This document shows, piece after piece, positions 43,535 to 55,707 of a stretch of DNA of 64,000 nucleotides; position 1 is the first letter of the stretch; each line of letters opens with the position of its first letter. Source of the DNA: Azadirachta indica (lineage: Eukaryota > Streptophyta > Magnoliopsida > Sapindales > Meliaceae); contig CM040451.1 of NCBI GenBank assembly GCA_022749755.1, positions 10,119,871 through 10,183,870 on the forward strand, written 5' to 3'. The translations under genes were made by a program, and so were the position numbers. A model generated the notes under the pieces. It made no database searches. It worked only from the letters and a program-made list of their open reading frames with translations, and was not told where the DNA came from.

Positions 43535-46380
43535 ACTTAAAGCTAATGTGCCGCCACCGCAAACAACATCGCCATCACCGATTTTACAACAGCTCAGCAG
43601 CCAGCGTGGAAGTCTCCATGATTGAACGTAGTCGTTTGTTGAGTTTATTAAAAATAAAAAGTGTTTTCTAATTACATACGTCAATAATCAAGAATTTTGC
43701 CTTCGCTGGTAAACTTCGTGTTAGAGTAGAAAATTTGTCTACTTTAACTGTTTAAAGCAGTTGAAATTCAACCTATCTTAATAATAAAATTTCTTTCCGC
43801 CGTTATTCCTCCACGTGATTTTATTTGTTTCAAACACTGCTTAATCGCTCCTCGCCGCGAGCGCAACCTAAAAATAATGTAGCACGAAACTAAATTAAAC
43901 TAGTTTAGTAATTTTCTTATCATTTTCTTTTTAATTTTAGTTATCATATTAATTTATATGTTTTTAAAATATTTAAAATCTTAAATTTCTTATTAATTTA
44001 GGTAAGAATTATTCTTATTATTTGAGTTAATTTATAAAGTACGTTGAAATTTAATTATGTGGTTATAAATTAAGAGATTACGCCATTTTTAATTTTTGTA
44101 ATTAATAAAATGTATAATCCAATAAGAAAATTTTATAAAATTAAAATTTACTTATTTTCATAATATTACTTGGTATGAGAGCAAATTGAATCCCGAAATA
44201 TTGGATGCAATATGAAAGAACAAACATGGAAACAACTGCTCTGCCTAACCTCTGGAGCCCTCTCCGTAGCTAGAATTATCGATTAGTAAAAATGTAATTG
44301 AAATCAAAGTTTAGAATTTCCTACCGAAAATATATAAAATTTATAATAGTGAAACCATGGTCAAATAACAAAATTAACCTATTGTCCTTAATTAACTCAA
44401 ATAAGTGAAGAAATTCTACTAAAAATGAAAATTAAAAATTAAATAACATATTAAATACAACAACTTAAATTTACAAAATACAAAAATTCTTAAAGAAATT
44501 AAATTCTACTTTCAGTCTACATCATCAAAAAACACATTGCTTACATCTATGCTTGATCCCCTACAAAGTACAAGCTCTTCAAATAAATATGTTTCTTACC
44601 CAGAAAGCTTTAATATTTAACATTCACAACTTTTATCCTTCAGCACGTTCCAAACACTATGACGCATCCATGCATGTATCCACTCTCGTAAACACTGCAG
44701 ATGTGAAGATTAATTTTAAGGAAGGATACACTTTGAATATATCAAAATTGAAGTTATCGTTTTAAACAATAGCCCTAAATCACAAATAGTTTCCCATACG
44801 TATAAAAAGTTAAAATTTTCATATTAAAACAGAGAATCAAGAGAGTACGATTTAGTCAAATCAATACTTGTAATGCTTGGAATGCATTTTGTCTTGGCAA
44901 TTTCTGTTGACTGTGAATACAAGTGAGATTCCGACAGTTATATACATACATGTACACCATTCACAAAATTTTAGTTTACTATGAGACCCTGAATTATGAC
45001 TTGATGTTCGGTCATCCACTACCAAATGTTGAACTACTATTTGATGTTAACATTTATAAATATTTTCTTCCCTAATCTTTAATTTATTAGTTGGAGGATT
45101 GTTATCGCTAAAAAAATAAAATAAAATAAAATAAGAGCACTTTCTAAGTGAATGTATCCTCCATTTAAAGTTCTAGTCTTCCACTATGAGATGTTGAATC
45201 ATTAGTTGACTTAAGATTTACATTGAATTATCATTTAATATATCTAAAGTTCTAAATTTGAAGATAAGAGTCCAAATATTAATTACTAGTTGATTTAAAA
45301 GTGTATTTACTTGAAGATAAGCATTCAAACAAGAGTCAAAGTTATAAATAAAAAAAAAAAGTATATGTTGACGTTCATAAGTATATTTTTATACCATAAG
45401 GCAAATAACAAAATGCTCATTTTTCTAAGTTGGGAAGGGAGAAAGTTTAAAAGAATCTATCTTGCAAATCTAAATTAGAATTATTTTATTAAAAAAAAAT
45501 TGGGGCTTCAAGAGGCCAAGAGCCTCCCTATCTAGACTTTCCTATATTTCCATCTTTACACAAATTATATATAAACGATAGTTTTAAAAACTGTCACAAA
45601 ATTTTTGAAATCCTAATTACCATATGCTTGAAAAATCTAAGGATAGTAAAATCTCCAAAAAGTATGAACGAGCCGTACAATAGCTGCCCTTGTTGTGGTA
45701 GACTTGACATAAATTAATAGGGAATAGAAAAAATTAAACTCAAAACATTAACGGGTCAAAATCGGTTTAGCATTCTCGAGTTCGCCCTACCTTTCTTCAT
45801 TCTTCATTTTATGTATAATATAAACTAAATTTTGTATATATAAATATAATTTTTCAGTAGATTTTCATTTTACAATATGCTTAACTTAGAAAATAAAAAG
45901 ATAACAATAATATATGAAGAAATAAAAGAATATATATTTAATATTTAATAGAAAACCTATATTAATCCATATTTTTGTTAAGTTTAAATTTTTAATAATT
46001 AACAAAGAAAGGTTTAAGTTTTCCAAGCCCTGCCCATTGTCATTCCAAAAACAACCTCTAAACTTAAATTATTGTATTCTTTTTTGCTCGAAAGACTACA
46101 ATTAGTGGAAGTCTATGCATGAGTGCAAGTATAGGTGGGACAGACATTCCATTGTCACACACACATTATTACTGAGAATTTGGGAAACGGATAATAGTTA
46201 CTTTCAATTTTTCGCAAGCAGTTGCACGAACCAGTTTCCGAATTACGAACTAAGTGCATGTCGTGCTCATATTTGATATGATTTTTCAACAAGACTTATA
46301 GCCTTCTCTAAGGGGAAACGGAGATGAAACGCCGAAGACTTGGAAAATCTGTTGATATGATACCAACCAGACAATACCAG
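43535..46380. other. Intergenic between C and D
   Basis: No gene is seen. 43560-45350 matches the 3' flank of C' (60900-63850), apart from an extra ~1.07 kb in the latter. A ~105-bp stretch at 45745-45855 recurs at 49455-49555. The 70-codon open frame at 44553-44765 is not kept as a frame in the paralogous flank. Confidence 0.6.
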
Positions 46381-46387
46381 TGATCAG

Positions 46388-46396
46388 TATTTATAT
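46388..46396 (+). promoter_or_regulatory. TATA box of gene D
   Basis: TATTTATAT lies about 81 bases before the ATG at 46477. Spacing matches the B and B' promoters. Confidence 0.5.
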
Positions 46397-46476
46397 GGCT
46401 CCAATTAGTTCTCACCATAACAACAGATGTCATTTCACACCGTTCCTTTCTCACGCAGAAAAGTGAAAGCTTAACA

Positions 46477-47217
46477 ATGGCTTCTTCAAAATTGCCATTC
46501 TTCTTCTGTTTCATTGTCTTACACCTTGTTGCTCTCACTACTGCCCAGCAAAACACGCCGCTGCTCCACGTTTGTTCAGATAAAAATGGCAACTTCACCA
46601 GGGGCAGTCCCTTCCAGGTTAACCTCGACGGCCTACTCCCTTCTCTCTTCACTAAAACTAGTATCAACTATGGATTTGTCAATGCTTCCTACGGAGTAAA
46701 TAGCGGTAGAGTTAATACAATGGCGCTTTGTAGAGAAGATGTTAAGCCAGCTACTTGCCGTGGTTGCATCAATAATTCCACTCGTGAGCTTCGAAAAAGT
46801 TGTCCCAACCAGAAAGAGGCAATTATATGGTATGATTACTGCATGTTAAGATACTCAAACCGATACTTCTTCCACAACATGGAATTCGGACCTTATTTCT
46901 GGACGTATAGCATGGAAAAAGCATCTAATGCAAGAACATTCAATCGCGTATTACAAATCTTGTTGAATAGCCTCAAAAGCAAAGCAGCCTCCGGTGATTC
47001 TCATATTAAGTTTGCAACAGGAAATGCCACCGCGTCAAAGTCTGAAACGATATATGCACTTGTACAGTGTACGCCTGATTTATCCAAGCAGCAGTGCCGC
47101 GATTGCCTCAGTAATGCAACTGCATTGCTTCATGAGTGTTGTGATGGAAAAAAAGGAGGAAGAGTTGTCGCACCCAGTTGTAACTTCAGGTACGAGATTG
47201 GTCGTTTCTATAAATGA
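46477..47217 (+). CDS. Gene D: secreted two-DUF26 cysteine-rich repeat protein (unpaired copy)
   Basis: Single-exon open frame of 246 aa. Signal peptide is about 1-23 (…VALTTAQQ). DUF26-1 has C85-X8-C94-X2-C97 (CREDVKPATCRGC) and DUF26-2 has C198-X8-C207-X2-C210, then GGRVVAPSCNFRYEIGRFYK and stop. No transmembrane segment, Pro-rich linker or kinase. It is the only one of the plus-strand genes without a partner in the other duplicated unit, and it lies exactly between the two units. The start is chosen at MASSKLPFFF because it begins the hydrophobic leader shared with B and C. Predicted apoplastic; ligand unknown. Confidence 0.87.
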   Translation: MASSKLPFFFCFIVLHLVALTTAQQNTPLLHVCSDKNGNFTRGSPFQVNLDGLLPSLFTKTSINYGFVNASYGVNSGRVNTMALCREDVKPATCRGCINNSTRELRKSCPNQKEAIIWYDYCMLRYSNRYFFHNMEFGPYFWTYSMEKASNARTFNRVLQILLNSLKSKAASGDSHIKFATGNATASKSETIYALVQCTPDLSKQQCRDCLSNATALLHECCDGKKGGRVVAPSCNFRYEIGRFYK

Positions 47218-50200
47218 CCTTACAGCTATTGAGCAGGAGCGGCGGGCGGGATATCAGTACTGCTAACGCCACCACCAGTCATAATAAGTCGGCAGCCAGC
47301 ACCAAAATTAGTTTCCGAATGTATGAATAACACAGAATTTTTCTTTTTGGGTGAAATTCTGATGTAAAGTAGTATCTGATTAAATGAATAATACAACAAA
47401 GAACTAATGAATGATATCTGATTACATCAATAAAAGATGTTTTTGCAGTAAAGTTCTAATTAAATCAGATTTTGTTTTGTTTTGAACTATTTAGAAGGAG
47501 TTGGAATCTAAAGTTTGTCAATTCAATTTGGTATGCATCTTCTCTCTCGTTGGCGACAAAAATAAATAAATAAAACAAACAACAACAACAACAACAATAA
47601 TAATAAAATGATGAATTGAATATTTGTCTTGTCTATCTAATTAATGAGACTCGAAATAGTATTAATATTGATATGGTTTATATGTGAGACCATACAATAG
47701 CTTGCGATCCTATATGTCAGAATTTTAATATTTTAACATTTGAATTATTTATCAATAAAATGAACTGGTGCACCCCAATAACATACACAATATGTTGTCG
47801 AAGTACCAGAGAAGTTTTCATTTTTTTCGGGGATAATTTTATAAATAAACTATGATACACTGTACTTCATTACATGCATAATTAGAGCTATCGACAATTG
47901 ATATGTTGAATTTTAAACATGTTAGAGATCCAGGTCCTGCCACTAAACCATAAAATTTGTGGAATGAAATCTTAAAATATTAAATGTTAATTAAAAGTAG
48001 TGAATCTTATTAAAATTTGATATTACCAAGTAATCCCAAATATAATATTTGTCTATATTTTGTAAAATATGAATGAAGATTCTCAATAAAAACAAAATAT
48101 TTTAAGCTGGTATTACCAATAAAATATGAATGATTACGGTTTGATTTCAATCTTTCTTTATTAGTACCTTTTTTTTTTAAATAAACTATCCTTGAGTTAA
48201 CGAACCAAAAGCTTCTAACTGTGCTATAATAAAATTAATATGATTAGGATTTTGATAAACATCTTACATTTTAAAACAGCAGTATTAGAAATTCAAACTT
48301 ATTATATAAATTATGTGATATAAATTAATGTGGCATAATAGTATAGGTTGCCACAAGTTCATGATATTTAATTTTACATTAATGGTCCATCTTATTTATT
48401 CTAATTAGTTACATTAATTTTGTATTTTCATCAATTAATACTATCATAAGATAATAATAATAAAAATCTCAGGTTCTAGTCTTTTTTTTGTTCTCATTTC
48501 AGCATTTAAATTCTATTTTATATAGTAGCTTTCAACCAAAATACGAAATTTTTCTTTCTTTTCTTTTCTTTTTTTTATTATTTATTTTGCTTTTATATGC
48601 ATCCATACTATTTAAATCAATAACTTTCTTATCCTAAGTGTGAAAAATAGGTTCAAACAAAAGAAAATGATAACTATACTCCTCCCAAAAGTATTAACTG
48701 CATATCTTTTCTTACATATCTGCACGAAAGCAGCACCAGCAATTAAGTGCGTGCTTATTATTCAATAATTTCATTAAGAACAAATGATACCTAATTGCTA
48801 TGGAAAGGCATTTACGCCAGTGGCCTTAATTTGGTGGAAGAAAACCTGTACCGAATTTTATGGCTTATCTTTCGTCAAACCATACTCATGTACGAGAAAA
48901 CAACTCCCCATTTTACGATCTTTCTAAATTTCTACTTTTTTCAACTTCCTGGTGAGATGAATAAGTTTTTATTTTCAACATTTGCAATAATTTCGGTTTC
49001 TTCATGAATGGTGAGAGGAATTCATGATCAAAGTATGTGATGTTAGTTGAAACTACTATTCTGTGTAATTTATGTCATCAAAAGAAAGCACTAAGAGTTA
49101 GCACTTAATACCCCTCAAAGGGTCAGTCAGTCTTCCATTACGGACTTGTCAAATTTCAGATATCACTTTGAGAAATATATAGTATTACTATGTTATATGG
49201 ACTTTTTCTAAATGCTTTAACTAGTGGAAGTCTCCTACTACATATCTGCTCCAAAACTTCTCGGAAACAAGCAACTCATGTGCTGTTTAAATTATAAGAA
49301 TATTTTCATATGTTCCCTTAAATTTTAGCTTAAGTTTTAAAATTAATTTCTAATACCACTCAACTTAAAATTTAGAAAACTAAATTCAAAGTATGATGTG
49401 GTGGGATTGACGCGTTAGTTAATAGGGAATTGGAAACAAAAAAAAAAAGTATTAACGGGTCGAAATCAGTTTAGCATTTTCGAGCCTGCCTTACCTTTCT
49501 TCATTCTTCATTTTTAATACATAATATAAACTAAATTTTGTATATATAAATATAATTTAATAACTTATAATAAACTAAAAAATTTATTACATCTTCTCTT
49601 CTTTCATTAAATCACTCATTCTAATTATAACTTGTAAACTAAAATTTAAAAACTTAACTAAAAATTATTTAAAATTATTTTATTTACAAAAGAAAAAAAA
49701 TAAGATAGAGATTTTATAAGTTATAAGAGAAAAAAAAGAGAAAAAAAAAAAGTTAAAAAACACAAAAGTCTTTAATTAATGAATATAAAATATTTATTAT
49801 ATTTTATTTCATTTGATTTATACCATTTACATATCTTTAATCTTATTAGAGCTAGTAATCAATATAAAAATATCTGTAAAAAAAAAGATACTGCTGATCC
49901 ATAAATATACATAGAGCGAAAAGAGAGAAGCCTGGTATGCTTAGTTATGAACTCCTAAGAGCTTGAATTACTTGTGCGTTGACAATAACAAGTCTTGGTC
50001 ATTTCCCCATTCAATATCAGTAGGGCATGGCTAAGATATTAAGGGTGTATGTAGACGTATGTATGTGCTTCAAAGTACTTCTAGATGATATGCATATTTA
50101 TCGTGAATTATTCAAAATACATTATTTATTGATTAAACAAAATTTCCTAACAATCTGTTTATAAATATAGTGCTATGAATCTAGTTTAGGGTAAGTTTAG

Positions 50201-51350
50201 TCTAGTCGTTCTCTGTTTTCTTTTTTTTTTTTTTTATAACACAAGATTTTATACAAAATTTCAACCAATAAATTATAATTATTTCAATACTAAAAATGAG
50301 ATATGTTATGAATGAATGATGTTACTGCCACCGCTATCAAATAACATTTAAATCATCGTTTTTTTTATTTACAATTTTAACATTAATTAAAATTAGATAA
50401 GATATCTATTTAATTGAATTTATATATTTTAATTTCTATTAAATACTATTCACACGTAATTATAAATATAATTCATTAGTACTTTTAATTATCATAAATT
50501 TTCATCATTTCATTTTTAAACTTTAAATTAAATAATAAATTTTTAATTCTTTAATGAATTTATAGTCTTTCGAAACTCAATTCATTTGATGGTACAAAAA
50601 ACTCTCAATGGATATGCCCACTTATTGGACGTGGTCCAAACTGTTGTTGCTCTACGGCCTAACCTTTCTGACACTACTCCTTTCTTCTCTATAAAGTTTC
50701 TTGTAGGCCGAAGCACGCACCAAGAAGACTTTCTGCAAACCCTACAATAAGGATACGAGGCTTTGGATAAAATTAGACAAAATCATCACCCTTCAACTAA
50801 TAATTTATGCGCTATTAAAATTAATTCAGTGTTAAGGTAAAGCCACGGTTGCTACAGGATACATATAATATATCAAATGTTAATCGCAAAATGAATGGAT
50901 TCTACTAGAAATTTGTTGAGCTTCGTTTTCGGAGCATACCAAAAATACTACGGTTTCAAACAAAGATTAATTTTTCCAGAGGTAATTAATAATATTTTTT
51001 GCAACTCTTTTGTACCATCTAATCCGTAAAAATGAATAAGTTGAATAATAAGAATTATTATTATAAGGACTTGGTTGTTCATCAGATTTGTTGTAGATTA
51101 TCGTCATCAATCAAAGATCTTTAATACTTGAGTAAACATAAAATGATGACTAAATAAACGTTTAATACGGTGAAAAAAAAAAATCTTTGAACCAACAAGA
51201 AGACCATTCAATACCATACGACATACGAGTGTCAACTGTTCTTATACGTTGGAGTGACCACTCCATTATTAATTATTTCTCACAAGACTAACTGATCATT
51301 TCACACCGATCCATCCCATCCACATACTAGAGAAAATTCCTCTAATTTTG
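47218..51350. other. Intergenic between D and A'
   Basis: No gene is seen. A ~105-bp stretch at 49455-49555 repeats 45745-45855, so it occurs on both sides of D. From about 50220 the sequence is the A-type upstream module (matches 15480-16630). The 70-codon frame at 48795-49007 has no family features. Confidence 0.6.
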
Positions 51351-51409
51351 GCATTTTAAATAGCCAAAACTCGATCGAGAGTGAGAGTACTAAACCAAAT
51401 TAGCTAGCA

Positions 51410-52719
51410 ATGGCTTCTTCAAGAGTATTGCTATTCTTCTTTTGCACCATGTTGTTAGACCTTGTTGCTCTCACCAGTGCCCAGCAAGATGAGCCACTGG
51501 ACACTATCTGTTCAGGAAATGAAGGCAACTTCACCACCAATAGTACCTACCAAGCAAACCTGAACCAACTCCTTTCCTCCCTAATCTCTAACACTAAAAT
51601 CGACTACGGATTTTATAATGCCTCCTCCGGCCAAGATTTCAATCAAGTTAATGCAATGGCACTTTGTAGAGGAGATGTTAAGCCGGACAGCTGCCGCAGT
51701 TGCATCAGCACTTCTATTCTTGAGCTCCCAAAACGTTGTCCCAACGAAAAGGAGGCTTTTATATGGTATGATAATTGTATGTTAAGGTACTCAGACCGCT
51801 TCTTTTTTGGCGACATGGAATTCGGGCCTTGGTTCTGGATGTATAACACAAATAACGCATCGGACCCGAATACCTTCAATCAGGCTGTAAGAACCTTGTT
51901 GGATAGCTTGAAAAATAAGGCAGCCGCCGGTGATTCTCATCGTAAGTTTGCAACAGGAAATACAAACACGCCTAACTCTCAAACAATATATGCACTTGTG
52001 CAGTGTACTCCTGATTTGTCTACGCAGCAATGCCGTGATTGTCTCAATAATGCCACTGCATTGCTTCCTCAGTGCTGTAATGGAAGACAAGGAGGGCGAG
52101 TTATCGCACCCAGTTGTAATTTCAAGTACGAAATTGATCATTTCTATGAGGATACAGCTGATGGGCCTACAATATCACCATCGCAACCACCAGCATCTCA
52201 GCCGCCAGCATCGCCAGATGAATCTCCTCCAACTGCAACATCACCACCCCCAACATCTCAGCCGCCAGCATCACCAGATGAATCTCCTCCACCAGCCACA
52301 TCACCACCACCAACATCTCAGCCACCAGCATCACCAGATGGATCTTCTCCACCAGCAACACCAACAGCTCAGCCGCCAGTATCACAATCTCCGTCTCCAC
52401 CGCCAACCAATTCCGCGAACCAAGAAGGTATTATTTGTGATCTCAATTAAGAAATTTTAAAAAGAACTTTGTTGTTTTATTTTTACAAACAACATTTTTT
52501 TAATCAAACTTCATCTCTGGCTTTTGTAGGAAAGGCGAGTCATCTTGTCCTGGTTTTAGTTCCATTGTTTCTTTTGCAATATTTATAATCTGTATCTGCA
52601 TACTTTTGAGGTATCAGAAATCGAAGCCACAGCGGAAGACATTGAATACTATGTTCAATTTTCATATCATTCAAAAATATTGTACTAGGTATTTTCGAAT
52701 CGGAGACCATCTCCTTTGA
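51410..52719 (+). CDS. Gene A': DUF26 protein with Pro-rich linker and possible transmembrane exon, no kinase
   Basis: Exon 1 (51410-52427) encodes a signal peptide (1-~24), DUF26-1 (C86-X8-C95-X2-C98), DUF26-2 (C199-X8-C208-X2-C211) and a Pro/Ser linker (about 254-337) built of three 20-residue units with SPPP blocks, like hydroxyproline-rich wall proteins. The GT donor is at 52428. Two acceptors lie five bases apart. Using 52535, exon 2 runs to a TGA at 52717-52719 and gives a 400-aa protein with a helix at about 347-364 (FSSIVSFAIFIICICILL) then RYQKSKPQRK, like the CRK transmembrane exon but with no kinase beyond. Using 52530 gives a short hydrophobic tail LVLVLVPLFLLQYL. Unspliced, it ends at 52450 (346 aa). 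It is the intact partner of gene A. It may be a kinase-less receptor-like or wall-associated protein; the splice choice is unproven. Confidence 0.78.
52181..52360 (+). repeat. 60-bp coding minisatellite in gene A'
   Basis: Three in-frame 60-base units (52181-52240, 52241-52300, 52301-52360) encode the Pro-rich linker. Gene A has only about one and a half units at the corresponding place (about 17410-17500). Confidence 0.88.
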
Positions 52720-55551
52720 ATAATAAGACTAAATTTGAGAGAATTTATACAAAATTTTGTCTCTAATTAGGTCATTAACCATGAAGGTTGTTTACTCTGC
52801 AATTTTTGTACAAGAATCCAACACAGAAACAATTATATTAATTAATCAGAAGATGTCGTTCAAGATCAAATGGCGGCTATCTCTCGAGAAAAGAAACGAC
52901 TTTTGTCTGGTTGACAAGAAATGGGCAATTGTATTAGACTGACTAGGTCAACGGTTTTAAAGTCAACAGATTAGTCTTTCCCTCCGTTGAATTTTGTTTG
53001 TAATTAATTATATGATTAAGAGAAAACTTATATTAGAAAGAGCAGAAAGTGAACAAAGTCGTTTCACGTCATATTCACCGGAAGACTTGAAGTTGTCGAG
53101 GTGGTTTACGGCTGGAAAACACTTTGGTTTTCAGCACACTAATTGTACCATTAACCACAACCATTATTCAAAGTTTTGATTGGTGTTGAAAGGAATGGAC
53201 CACCATAATTAACTTATGTAGCATTGGAATCCCACTACTAATTTTTATTTTATTTTTTTGCCAATATCAATAATTATTTTATATTTCAGTTCTTATTTAC
53301 TTATTCAAGCGTTTTTATCGAGATATATTTATAAATGCACTTGTGCTTCTAGATCAAATTTGACATTCAATCTCTGCTATTTAAATTTCGCCATTTACTT
53401 TAATTTATTGATATAAATGTCTAATTAAATTAAAAATTATAAAAGCTACGATTTAAAAAAAAAAAAAAAAGAAAGCGTTACAGAAGCATACATATACATA
53501 TATATAAGTTTCAACTTTCACGCACGCGCACAGCAACATCATCTCTTTCTCTTTCGGTTCAAAAACGGAGGCGAATATCAATCTCACCAATCTGTTTAAT
53601 TAGTTATTATAAAAGATATTTTCTTGTTTGTTCACTTTTTGGGTGCAATTCTCACTTACTTAGTTCAATTTATCTAAACATGGGCACGTCTATTTCTTAA
53701 CATTTTTTTTTTAACTTTTTGTAACTTTTGATTTGATTATTAATTAGAAGGGTTTGATGTTAAAAATAGAAGTGAATATTTAATTCAGCTATCTTGTTAA
53801 TTATTATGATATTATACATTGTTTTTGTTTCAGTTTTAGGGCGCAATATACTAACTTTAAATTTTCATTTTACACTCAAAATAAAAGTTATAAACAAGTA
53901 GGATCAGAGAAACAATTTAAGAAATACATGTGCATATATATATATATATATATATTGGCAGCCATATTTTTTCTTTTAAACAAAAACAAGAAGGGAAAAT
54001 CACTATTATCCATCTTATTAGAGTCAGACCTAGCTCATAATGAGACTTACAGTGGCTAAAACTGTCATAAATTAGTTTCATTAATAATGAATAATACAAA
54101 CTCTTTACAAACAACTTCACTCCAACGAAAATTTTCCTTTAATAAAGAATTAAACACTTAGCATCTTTGTCTAGCAGAAGAAGGCCAGTACTTAATTATC
54201 AAACTCTTTGAATACAACTCTATCTAATAATACATAAATAATGGTTCTTCTAAACAAAGAAGAAAAAATTAATTCAAGAAATACACACGCAAACTGACAA
54301 ATATATATCATGTCACAAATTCTTCACCATCCCTTTGTTGGATCCTTCAAATCAAATATTTATGGGTATTAACTATATTTGTGGGGAATGGTTATCTAAT
54401 TGACACGTGAGGTATATTGACTTATATTAAAACAACTCAGTAAGTTCCACAATCTTCATTGATTAGTTTTAATTACATGAAAGCATATATGTTTGAATGC
54501 TGAGATGATGAATGAATCTTTCGTTTTAATGTTTAATCGATCATTTCCTTTTTCTCCAATAACCAGAAGATTTCATGATGATCTGATAATTATCTAACAT
54601 GATTCAATGTAACTTGTTCAAATTCGCATCGCCATTGCCATTGGTCATTCTACACTAACTTTCCCTACAGAAGATATATGTGCTAATATTATTCCATATT
54701 CCACTAGTCTTATTGGACCCTCGGTAGACTCAAAAGGACTGCGAGCGGCCCCGGCCATTCTAAAACCTTAATCCTACCTAGTAATAAATAGATTAAAATA
54801 TTCCAATATTAAAAATAAGCTGCGGAGGAAAGAAGCTATTGAAGAAAGCACTTCGATATGTCACATATTGAAGTTTTGTTTGACTAGTAAAATTTCTTAG
54901 CGATTAATATTAATATCCTGAAAAATAGATTAATACTTTAAATGTGATGATAGAATGTCGACCAATGTGAATGATGGAATGCCAACCAATGTGAATCAAT
55001 TTGTGCTTTTGGGGTCATATTTAATGCATGTCCAATGTGATGCTTGGGGAAGTGGAAACCACACAAACATAATTTTGTTTGTACATATTCACGACTTGTG
55101 CTATATGATTCGAAACATTGATATTATTGCATACTTTATTCACTGATCACTAATCTATTAATGGGTGGATCATCATCTAAAAAAGTCACTTTAGAGCGAG
55201 AATGCTCTTCCAAGTGGACCTCTCTCCCATCACAAATAATGTTTGCTAAAATTGTCTAAAATCAAAGATCTAGTGGTGCTTCTAAAATTTCATTTTATGC
55301 TGATTAAATTAACCAGCTCCAAAATAATGAACCATATATTAAATTCTGCACAACGAGAAGTTCAGAACTGCCACTTTTTCTAGGTTGCTTTTGGGTTAAA
55401 TTACTTAGTCTCGACATTCAAAACCATGTTTTCAATTACTATTTTATAAAATGACTAATCCCTTTCCCTGAAAACACAAATGCTGTGCATAATCAATGAG
55501 CGGTTGACACAAGAGGCGTATCTTTATATATATCCTAATCCTCAACAGCAA
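52720..55551. other. Intergenic between A' and B'
   Basis: No gene is seen. The left part matches the 3' flank of A (and 35165-36265). From about 54060 it matches 36330-39250 upstream of B, without the 1.4-kb copia-type insertion. It includes a (TA)n tract at about 53935-53955. Confidence 0.6.
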
Positions 55552-55628
55552 GTCAAACATTTGAACTCTGACGGGCAAGATAGTCAACAATATCTACCAT
55601 AATAGGAGCATATGATCTCTATTTATAT
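55552..55628 (+). promoter_or_regulatory. Gene B' promoter: W-box cores and TATA box
   Basis: GTCAA cores lie at 55552-55556 and 55583-55587, with another TTGAC at about 55504-55508. TATTTATAT is at 55620-55628 before the ATG at 55708. The layout matches gene B. Confidence 0.5.
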
Positions 55629-55707
55629 GCAAGAGATCACGCCACTAGTTCACAGGAAAATAACTGAGAACCGAGAACAGTCCTTCATTTTGGTTGAAAG
55701 CACGACA

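Noticed and set aside
51930..52460. 176-codon frame rich in His/Gln overlapping gene A', and similar frames in gene A
   Set aside because: It is the +1 reading of the Pro-rich minisatellite; the DUF26 frame is the real one.
53935..53955. (TA)n tract considered as a transposon end
   Set aside because: A simple microsatellite; similar tracts occur at 13421-13443, 13629-13653 and near 30260 without other element features.
55612..55707. Upstream in-frame ATG of gene B' (and 39318 for B)
   Set aside because: It precedes or overlaps the TATA box and would place 32 residues before an otherwise ideal signal peptide.
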